A DNA stretch of 64,000 nt, taken from positions 11,999,450 to 12,063,449 of the forward strand of contig NC_049992.1 of assembly GCF_000003815.2 (NCBI RefSeq), written 5' to 3'. This stretch comes from Branchiostoma floridae (Eukaryota; Chordata; Leptocardii; Amphioxiformes; Branchiostomatidae). This document shows positions 56,923 through 64,000 of the stretch, in pieces. The notes beneath the pieces are model-generated. The model saw nothing but the letters and a program-made list of their open reading frames with translations. It ran no database searches and had not been told where the DNA came from. The position numbers and the translations under genes are program-made. Position 1 is the first letter of the stretch, and each line of letters begins with the position of its first letter.

Positions 56923-57181
56923 GATCAAATGTATGGGTTAGTACTACTAGAACGTTAACTACCTCACATGCCCCTGGTCACATTGATAGGTGTATTAACT
57001 GGCTTTCTGATGAGTTGTAGTCATAAATTCTTTGTACTGTCCCTGCAAGAAATGTGTAGCTCTAAACTAGCAAACAAAATTACTAAATGAGACATAAAAG
57101 GATAGACATGAAATCTATGCAGAGTGTAGAATCCCTGTACTTGGCTTGATTATTTATGACTTTGTTGTTGATTTTACACAG

Positions 57182-57256
57182 TCAGAGTTTCACATACAGC
57201 TCAGGAAGAGGGTATGGTTCACAAAAAGGCCAGAAAAAGAAGGGATGGACCAGTAA
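57182..57256 (+). CDS. Variant tail exon V59
   Basis: Acceptor TTTTACACAG. 24 residues, SEFHIQLRKRVWFTKR then PEKEGMDQ. Donor-like CTG|GTGAGA is 7 bases after the stop. Selector 56982 (C12 to T, wobble-compatible). Confidence 0.8.
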   Translation, partial: SEFHIQLRKRVWFTKRPEKEGMDQ

Positions 57257-57473
57257 ACCTGGTGAGAAAATGGGATGACCAGAAGTTTCATGGTTGCAAT
57301 AAGTTATGAAAGTTGTTGGGACCTGTGTACATCTGTGTTGAATGTTCAACTCCTACTCTGACAGCCCTCACTGTAGCACATTGATAGGTGCATCAAAGGC
57401 TTTTTAGACCACATGCATTGTCGTGTTATAACAAAAGTTCTGTTAATTACCTCTTGCATTGCTTATCTTACAG

Positions 57474-57593
57474 ATTAAAATAAAGAACCAAATCAACATT
57501 GATGACATTGCTTTGAAATTAAAAAATTACAAGAAATTAAATCTTCTAATTACATCATTTTTAGATCAGATGCTTGAAAAAACATTTCTTTAA
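57474..57593 (+). CDS. Variant tail exon V60 (strongly diverged)
   Basis: Acceptor ATCTTACAG and a perfect selector at 57380. The 39-residue frame, IKIKNQINIDDIALKL, keeps only traces of the pattern and is Lys/Asn/Leu-rich. Either decayed or radically changed. Confidence 0.45.
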   Translation: MKIKNQINIDDIALKLKNYKKLNLLITSFLDQMLEKTFL

Positions 57594-57637
57594 TGTTGGT
57601 CAGGATGGTAACAACTTTCATGATTTATTTCTTACAG

Positions 57638-57742
57638 ACCATTTTCACTAGGAAATTGAGTAGGAGAATATGGCATAACAAGTCAAAATCCTACCCGAAA
57701 ACCCAACCCTCTGAGTTCGACCAGGCAGGAATGGACATGTAA
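57638..57742 (+). CDS. Variant tail exon V61
   Basis: Acceptor CTTACAG. 34 residues, TIFTRKLSRRIWHNKS, then a Pro/Ser-rich, acidic end. No own selector. Confidence 0.76.
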   Translation, partial: TIFTRKLSRRIWHNKSKSYPKTQPSEFDQAGMDM

Positions 57743-58208
57743 AGTCTTTCAAGGTGCAGCACTGTTGGGCAGTTGTGTTCGTGCAACAGCGGTCATCTCT
57801 TGTTATCGGAAGATCCCACTTTGTTTTACCTCCTCAGCAAGCATGTCATGGTTTCTATGTGGCTCTCATGTAGGTTAAATAGATACAGAAAAGGTTAAGC
57901 AAATCAGCTTTAAAATCCTAGGTTCATGCACTGTTCAGATAGCATTTTTGGCACAAAACTCAACTTAAGACATCTATAAGTTAGAAATCTGAAAGATAAG
58001 GTCCAAAACATGTCTCAATCAAAGGCAGGTATCAGAAACTTCTCATAAGGCCAGTGAAGCCACAGTACAAGTTTTTTTTTAAATTCCTGATGTCCTATGT
58101 GGAAAAAGAAAGTGATAACGTTTTACTAACTGCACCCCATAGTCTGCAAATTTTTCTCTCCTTCTCCCCAATATATTCTTCCAACCGATGTCCGTTTTTC
58201 CATTGCAG

Positions 58209-58379
58209 GTAGAGTTTACTGCTCAAATCAGCAAGCGGTTATGGTACGAACGAGAGACACCAAAGAAAAGGGCCAAGAAAAACATGTTCCTTGGAAGTGA
58301 CACTCTCTTAATACCTGTAACTACTAGTGATACAGATAAAATACCTGCAAGTAGTAGTGTTACAGATGAACCTCAATAA
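58209..58379 (+). CDS. Variant tail exon V62
   Basis: Acceptor CATTGCAG. 56 residues, VEFTAQISKRLWYERE, then TPKKRAKKN (NLS-like) and a Ser/Thr/Asp tail with an imperfect TSDTDKIPASSSVTDE repeat. No selector in its 466-base intron. Confidence 0.78.
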   Translation, partial: VEFTAQISKRLWYERETPKKRAKKNMFLGSDTLLIPVTTSDTDKIPASSSVTDEPQ

Positions 58380-58483
58380 GCTCTGGTCAAGTGTCATAAA
58401 GGTTTTCATGCTGCTCCCTTCACTCTGGTATAAACTGATGTACGTTTTCGTCATCCCAACGCTTGTCTCAATTTACTTTTCAG

Positions 58484-58576
58484 GCTGAGTTAACGACACA
58501 ATTAAGCAAGAGGATACGTCATGTTAGATGGAAAAGAGGGAAAAGAGTACCGAAAATCGTGTCGACATATTCATAA
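58484..58576 (+). CDS. Variant tail exon V63
   Basis: Acceptor CTTTTCAG. 30 residues, AELTTQLSKRIRHVRW then KRGKRVPKIVS. No selector. Confidence 0.8.
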   Translation, partial: AELTTQLSKRIRHVRWKRGKRVPKIVSTYS

Positions 58577-58689
58577 AATATAGTTTATCCAAGCACAGGC
58601 TTCGCGGTTTTTGGAATAGTATGCAGACCTTCGCTATAAATTTGATCAATTGAATGCTGATTGGAAATTTTTCGACCCTTTTTTTGCAG

Positions 58690-58752
58690 TTTGCGTTTTC
58701 TACTCAAGTCAGGAAGAGGGTTTGGAAGATGGAAAAGAAGGGCTTGAAATAG
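58690..58752 (+). CDS. Variant tail exon V64
   Basis: Acceptor TTTTTTTGCAG. 20 residues, FAFSTQVRKRVWKMEK then KGLK. No selector. Confidence 0.76.
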   Translation, partial: FAFSTQVRKRVWKMEKKGLK

Positions 58753-58980
58753 ATTGAAAGCTGAGCAGCAAGCAGCAGTTTTCAACTCTGCAATGTACAT
58801 GCTACTGTTTCTCCTTTTCAAGCTCTTTGTGGTTCAGTATGGCCATACTTGTAAGGGGAAAAAAGTGAGAAAAGGCAGAATATTGTTCTCTTGGATGGAA
58901 AACTCAGGCATGATCCTTTTCAATCTGATAATACACAGTAGTACAGATTTTCCATGGTCTTTCTCCCTCTGCCCTTTCAG

Positions 58981-59076
58981 AGGCTGTTCACTAAGCAAAT
59001 CAGCAAGAGGATCAGGGCAGAACGATGCAAGATTAGGAAAAAATGCCAGGTGTTCGATCCAACCCTGCATTCCTAG
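58981..59076 (+). CDS. Variant tail exon V65
   Basis: Acceptor CCCTTTCAG. 31 residues, RLFTKQISKRIRAERC then KIRKKCQVFD. No selector. Confidence 0.8.
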   Translation, partial: RLFTKQISKRIRAERCKIRKKCQVFDPTLHS

Positions 59077-59452
59077 ATTGACAACTTCATATTGGAAGAT
59101 AGTATATAGCTTTCACCTGAGCCAGACATTTAACTTGACCTGTAAAATTGTAGGCTGTAAAGACAAGGTACATTATTTATATTTATAGAACGAAGTAAGC
59201 TGGTCTTAAGTAACCCTCCATCCTTGTAGACATTGATAGGTGCATAGTTAAGACAAGATGTCTGCTATGTATAACATTGAAAATACTGCTCTTAATTCAT
59301 TGCTTCCAGTTTCTGTTCTGAATCATGGGCTAGGGTCAGTCTTGCCTAAAACTGCTCTTGCTTGGTATCACACTCTTGCAGCTTTTTTTTGTTTGGATGC
59401 AGTAACTTCCACTGCTGTAGCCTGGACGTTCATGTTGTAACTTGTATTACAG

Positions 59453-59560
59453 AGCGACTTTACTAAACAGCTGAGTCAGACCATCAGGGACAGAAGGAGA
59501 ACTAGAGTCAGGAGAGGCAGCACAGGGAAGACAAATATCCCATACCAAAAAATACCTTGA
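59453..59560 (+). CDS. Variant tail exon V66
   Basis: Acceptor TATTACAG. 35 residues, SDFTKQLSQTIRDRRR then TRVRRGSTGK. Last exon with a forward selector (59232). Confidence 0.82.
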   Translation, partial: SDFTKQLSQTIRDRRRTRVRRGSTGKTNIPYQKIP

Positions 59561-59788
59561 CTCTCTAGTCTGCATCTTAAAGCTTAGCACGTTAGAGGTC
59601 CATATGAAGGTTATGGTCAAGACTTGAGTTGGATAGGCTGCTGTTTTGGGGGGAGCTTTTCTTTCAGCTGTATGTGGAAATAGTACCTGTGAACATAACA
59701 TAAGGACTGCATATATATCTCTGCATAAATCTTTTAGGAAAGAGGGTACAGTTGCATATTTAAAACCAAGTGTCTGGCCAGTAGTTCA

Positions 59789-59804
59789 ATGCACCTATCA
59801 ATGT
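59789..59804 (+). promoter_or_regulatory. Docking-like site, distal copy 1
   Basis: ATGCACCTATCAATGT, identical over 16 bases to the proximal docking site at 36333 and complementary to the selectors. It lies between V66 and V67. Confidence 0.7.
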
Positions 59805-59968
59805 TAATAGAATGAGTCACCTTGGTTCTTTTCTTCAGAAAGAAACTAAAATTATGTGCAAGATCTTCTGGAAAAAGGGATGAATTGCAATAGGAACTTG
59901 TTCCCAAATTCCCAGTCATGTTGGTAAAGCTTCCTTGTGGCCAACCAACTTCTCTTTAATCTTTTCAG

Positions 59969-60049
59969 AGCAAGTTTTCAAAGTGGTTGAGCAAGGCTGT
60001 CAGAAACCAGAGATTTCAGTCTAGACGAAAATGGAACAAAGCACCTTAA
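59969..60049 (+). CDS. Variant tail exon V67 (last visible)
   Basis: Acceptor CTTTTCAG. 26 residues, SKFSKWLSKAVRNQRF then QSRRKWNKAP. A donor-like CGG|GTAAGG follows the stop within 10 bases. The exon is bracketed by the two inverted docking-like motifs instead of a selector. Confidence 0.8.
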   Translation, partial: SKFSKWLSKAVRNQRFQSRRKWNKAP

Positions 60050-60464
60050 ACACCCGGGTAAGGGGATAAAGCCCTCATGAATTTATCGATCAAAAGAAAG
60101 CACAGACATTAAGCCATCCACTGGTTTACAACACAAGGAAATACAGAGAGTGAGACTTCAAATGATTAATTGTCAGGCTTGGATTGGAGATGGACAGTTT
60201 TGTCCTGAAAAATGGTTTTGACTTGGTCCAATAGTAGACCCCCCAATCAAATTTTGCCCCTTGCTTTGTCTGGTGACAACATATCCATGTCTTCATTAGT
60301 TTGCCAAAGTGCAATAAGATCTCTTAACCACCTGCATATATCAGTTAGTTGAAAATTACTTTTGTTTTTTTCTTAAATGTGTTTTTGACTTGAATCTGGA
60401 AAGTTATTTACAAAATATGGCAAGATCATCTCAGTTCCAAATTTCTAGAAGTCAATTTCTCTTG

Positions 60465-60479
60465 ATGCACCTATCAATG
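60465..60479 (+). promoter_or_regulatory. Docking-like site, distal copy 2
   Basis: GATGCACCTATCAATG (60464-60479), complementary to the full selector including its final C. It lies 416 bases after V67. Confidence 0.65.
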
Positions 60480-60715
60480 CTCTGCTGGGGAGGTATAGGG
60501 GTTGGGATGTATGGTGTGACTAGCAAACTACATGTGAATTTGACAAATGTACTTCAATTCAAGGGACATGTGCAAAGCTGCAAAACAGTAATGGAGTTAT
60601 GATTTTATTTTGCTTATAAATGTTGGTGAAAAGATGAAAAGAAATTATCGGTAAGTTATTTTACATTTCGTTACAGATTCACTTCCCAAATTCCACATGT
60701 GCCCTTGTCGAATTG

Positions 60716-61474
60716 NNNNNNNNNNNNNNNNNNNNNNNNNNNNNNNNNNNNNNNNNNNNNNNNNNNNNNNNNNNNNNNNNNNNNNNNNNNNNNNNNNNNN
60801 NNNNNNNNNNNNNNNNNNNNNNNNNNNNNNNNNNNNNNNNNNNNNNNNNNNNNNNNNNNNNNNNNNNNNNNNNNNNNNNNNNNNNNNNNNNNNNNNNNNN
60901 NNNNNNNNNNNNNNNNNNNNNNNNNNNNNNNNNNNNNNNNNNNNNNNNNNNNNNNNNNNNNNNNNNNNNNNNNNNNNNNNNNNNNNNNNNNNNNNNNNNN
61001 NNNNNNNNNNNNNNNNNNNNNNNNNNNNNNNNNNNNNNNNNNNNNNNNNNNNNNNNNNNNNNNNNNNNNNNNNNNNNNNNNNNNNNNNNNNNNNNNNNNN
61101 NNNNNNNNNNNNNNNNNNNNNNNNNNNNNNNNNNNNNNNNNNNNNNNNNNNNNNNNNNNNNNNNNNNNNNNNNNNNNNNNNNNNNNNNNNNNNNNNNNNN
61201 NNNNNNNNNNNNNNNNNNNNNNNNNNNNNNNNNNNNNNNNNNNNNNNNNNNNNNNNNNNNNNNNNNNNNNNNNNNNNNNNNNNNNNNNNNNNNNNNNNNN
61301 NNNNNNNNNNNNNNNNNNNNNNNNNNNNNNNNNNNNNNNNNNNNNNNNNNNNNNNNNNNNNNNNNNNNNNNNNNNNNNNNNNNNNNNNNNNNNNNNNNNN
61401 NNNNNNNNNNNNNNNNNNNNNNNNNNNNNNNNNNNNNNNNNNNNNNNNNNNNNNNNNNNNNNNNNNNNNNNNNN
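60716..61474. other. Assembly gap at the 3' side of the array
   Basis: 759 N. The sequence just before (acceptor GTTACAG at 60676, then ATT CAC TTC CCA) could be the start of another exon. A shared 3' UTR exon could also lie here. Confidence 0.8.
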
Positions 61475-64000
61475 CTATGTTAGTTATTCCTACAGTTAAT
61501 GCATGCAGATACAAGTATGTGCACATGTTTCAGTTTTGGTACATTGTAAACCTGAGTTGACTGCAGTTTACTGAAAGCTTGCCAATTTGGTGATATTCTT
61601 AAATTCTTCCATCAACATCATTGAGAACATTCCATTTCTTTTTCAAAACAAAATTGGTTCATTAAACTGTAGGCAACTCAGGTAACCTTTTTATGTGACA
61701 CTAGGCCTTGTCATGCTTTCTAGACTTTTTCCTTGTTGAGTTGCTGTATTTAGCAACATTCTTTCAGTTCCCTCTGCGGCAATAGTTAACAGCTATGTTA
61801 CAGCTCTGTGTGGAGGATGGATCATACTTGTGTGATGCATTATGGAAATGACATGTAGACAAAAGCATGCTCACAATGTTTTTAGTATCAAGAAATCACA
61901 TGCACTCTATTGAATGCTCACTGTTGTATTGACATGCACACTGTTTTGTAGATGAAACCCAATGTTGTATGATGCTTCATTGTGTGTTTTTAATGATGTT
62001 TATAGTTCCTGTTGGTAAACTTAAATAGTTTAGTATACCATTGGCTAGCTGTTAGAAGTTGATTACAAACAAGCTCTGTTCTTCTGTTCTTTTCTGTTTG
62101 ATAGGTTATTTCACTTGTTCCACTTAAAATAGATGAGACACTTGTAATGAAACTAGTGTTGTTGTTCCATGTACCTTTGTGCACACTTGTTGTGGTATGA
62201 ACCACAGAAAACATGTACTCCACTTACTAGTCATTGATGTGCTGTTGACAATGAAATGTACAGTACAATGTATCCACTGACAAAGGAAGTATGCTGTACA
62301 GAATTTTACCATGTTTGTGAACAATATTGTGTACATAGATGTGAGTTCTCTCTTTAGTGTATTTTTGTACAATGCCAGTATTGCAAAAATGTGAATACAA
62401 AATGATCATTTAAGATGTCTGAGTTTGTCCTCGTTTTGTCATGCCTTTTCCAATACATAATTATTAGTTAATGGTACATTTAAGGTATGGAACAGTCCAC
62501 CATGATGCAATGATGATAAACCAGTAATGGTCAATGATAATATTGATATTGACACAGGTAAGTTTATGATATTTTGTTTATTGACAATTTTGTAAAAAAG
62601 ATTCAAGAGGTCCATACACCCCTGTAATAACGATGGGGATAGTATAGAATGTGGTACAATCAACTCACAGCTGAAGCTACCAACTCATGAACTACATTCT
62701 ACAGAAAGTTACAAGCACACATTATTAGATTATCCACATATGTTACACAATATGCAACACTCTTATTACATGACATGACAGTATCCTGACTATATGAACA
62801 TGTCTCACTATCAGCTGAACAATGATGGATAGCATGTGTACATATGCCTTCACTCAACAATGGAACCGGCCATTGATCATTGACACAAGTAAACATGCAC
62901 AAACCATCTATATGTAAAATGGAATGCTGATGGTGAAATAAAAAGAACACATAAATAGACATCAACATTACACTAATATATAGCCACCATTGTCAAGTTG
63001 AACTTTGGTATACAATGGTATGTTTCGACTACCTTAGTTTTGAAGCACACATCAAGACCTATGAATATAATGTGATCATCAACACTTCAAAACACCACTT
63101 GTTAGTATAGCAATGATAATTTACTAACTGGAAGATGTCACCGGTAACACTGCATTACTATGTGGACTGGTATTTGCAATTTATACACAGGTTCATTAAA
63201 GATAGGAAAATCACAGTTTTCACAAGACGATCAACATCACATATGAAATCAGGTAACTCTTGCATCATCTTGTGATGCATATTACAACAATCTGATCACA
63301 GCACAATCATTTCAATCTTGAATGTGTATTGAAAATGTGTGTGCTGGTGCTTGGTAAATGACCTCCCCCCCCCCCCCCCCGGATTTTAGATCCACACAGT
63401 GTCAAAGGAATAATACAGCTGTAAAAGAAAGGTCCTGATATATGATAGCCATGCATACATGTAACTCAGGGACATGAAGTGTCATCAGACAGCAGTAGTG
63501 CATCCGTTAGTCACATGTCTGCACATTAGATGAGGGCTTCCATGACAATACATCCCTGAGTACCAAACTATTTCTGCCAAGGCCCCTTGCACTTGCTGCC
63601 CTAAAAAAACTCTGTTGTAACCACTAGCTCAATATTTTCGCTTGCTAATGTTGTTAGCAGCATGAAGATTGAGCCAGTGGTTACAACAGAGTTTTCTAGG
63701 GCAGCAAGTGCAAGGAGCCGTGGTAGAAATAGGTTGGTACCCAGGCTAACAACAGAAGATGGTACCCAAGCTAAGACACATTTATATGACTGCATGATGT
63801 GACTCCCTCTCAACAGCCTTATTCACCAGACAGTGTTCCACTAACAACAACCAGTATGTGCCAAACAAACACTGAATGTCGATTCTGTCCGTGCGTAGGT
63901 CGACTTGACCCCATGGGAAGTGGTCTGGTGGAAAAGGCGAGAGATGGGTCGTCACCATGGCAACAGGATGTGGGGAAATCTAAGCCCCAGTTGGCTTCGG
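61475..64000. other. No supported gene; repeat-bearing tail of the window
   Basis: AT-rich, with short ORFs only on both strands. It may include the 3' UTR or poly(A) region of the variable-tail gene. A C16 homopolymer sits at 63365-63380. The last 100 bases (from 63900, after GCGTAG) stay open in one frame but are too short to call. Confidence 0.4.
63555..63745. mobile_element. Fold-back repeat (MITE-like)
   Basis: About 80-base arms face each other: CCTTGCACTTGCTGCCCTA and AACTCTGTTGTAACCACT on the left, their reverse complements at 63674-63715 on the right. A ~30-base loop separates them. No coding capacity. Confidence 0.8.

Larger units (their letters stand above)
37905..59246 (+). repeat. 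Selector family: 47 intronic copies of ATTGATAGGTGCATC
   Basis: Start positions (15 nt each): 37905 (degenerate), 39370, 40054, 40603, 40786, 41420, 41685, 41986, 42275, 42600, 42871, 43084, 43369, 43960, 44437, 44971, 45224, 45537, 45812, 46111, 47084, 47440, 47766, 48104, 48404, 48850, 49223, 49604, 50272, 50700, 51048, 51396 (4-base deletion), 51684, 52411, 52915, 53537, 53802, 54541, 54758, 54831, 55054, 55598, 56054, 56460, 56982, 57380, 59232. Twenty-nine have the exact core ATTGATAGGTGCA. Most stand about 80-350 bases before a variant-exon acceptor. Flanking intron sequence is divergent, so the motif looks selected. Confidence 0.85.

Noticed and set aside
37905-59246. The regularly spaced 15-nt repeat looks CRISPR-like.
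   Set aside because: Spacing is irregular (70 to over 1000 bases), the unit is too short and separates spliced coding exons in an intron-rich animal genome.
37905-59246. The selector as part of a mobile element.
   Set aside because: Only the 13-16 base core is shared; no terminal repeats, target duplications or longer shared body around most copies.
37738-60049. The array read as dozens of tiny protamine- or peptide-like genes.
   Set aside because: Units lack conserved start codons and promoters; each starts at an AG acceptor in the same phase and all fit the donor at 36014.
1-64000. tRNA or rRNA genes.
   Set aside because: No convincing cloverleaf or rRNA-like segment was seen by eye; a covariance-model scan would settle this.

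Overview
This is an intron-rich animal genomic window from a draft assembly, with runs of N at 18836-19011, 20353-20947, 46195-46294 and 60716-61474. The content fits an invertebrate chordate, most likely amphioxus (Branchiostoma). The clues are a MASP/C1r-type complement CUB gene, an immunity-type P-loop GTPase, short introns with good GT-AG sites, and fold-back elements ending in a motif like AAAACCACCGCGAA. The species call is inference; no search was possible.

Layout. 1-2.4 kb: 5' end of a minus-strand MASP/C1r-like gene (signal peptide and first CUB domain). 2.5-6.9 kb: no gene seen. 6.9-9.1 kb: two phase-compatible exons of an unrecognised minus-strand gene, with weaker candidate exons up to 12.9 kb. 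15.3-17.7 kb: minus-strand P-loop GTPase (GKPGAGKSS, DTAG, SKCD). 17.7-21.9 kb: repeats and two gaps. 21.9-25.6 kb: complete seven-exon plus-strand gene for a 443-residue ATP-grasp-like enzyme. 27.3-60 kb: one very unusual plus-strand locus. 60-64 kb: a gap, then sequence without a clear gene and a fold-back repeat.

The 27.3-60 kb locus is the main result. Its 5' exons encode an N-terminus and a C-x2-C/H-C zinc-finger-like segment. Module exons follow: an HTH-like exon (stop 29898), a BEN-domain exon (stop 31500, AATAAA 31937), a PiggyBac-type zinc-ribbon exon leading to a terminal exon (stop 33408), and three more exons ending in a SAMD3-like module. That last constant exon (35778-36014) stops in phase 0 right after a conserved Trp. 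Downstream lie 67 tandem, related but divergent small exons (37738-60049). Each has its own AG acceptor in phase 0, begins with a shared pattern xxFxxQ[LV]SxR[IV]xxxR[WY], continues as a variable Arg/Lys-rich tail and ends in its own stop codon. One transcription unit could therefore make dozens of proteins that differ only in a basic C-terminal segment.

The introns of the array carry 47 copies of a 15-nt motif, ATTGATAGGTGCATC (29 copies share the exact 13-nt core), in otherwise divergent sequence. A single perfect reverse complement, ATGCACCTATCAATGT, sits at 36333-36348, in the intron just after the last constant exon and before the first variant exon. This is the docking-site/selector-sequence layout known from the arthropod Dscam1 exon 6 cluster. 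Here it is applied to stop-containing tail exons of a putative nuclear DNA-binding-type protein in a different animal lineage. Two more docking-like copies (59789-59804 and 60465-60479) flank the last variant exon. I regard this as a probably undescribed RNA-structure-guided C-terminal diversification system. Its function (DNA/RNA-binding specificity, immunity or cell identity) cannot be told from sequence.
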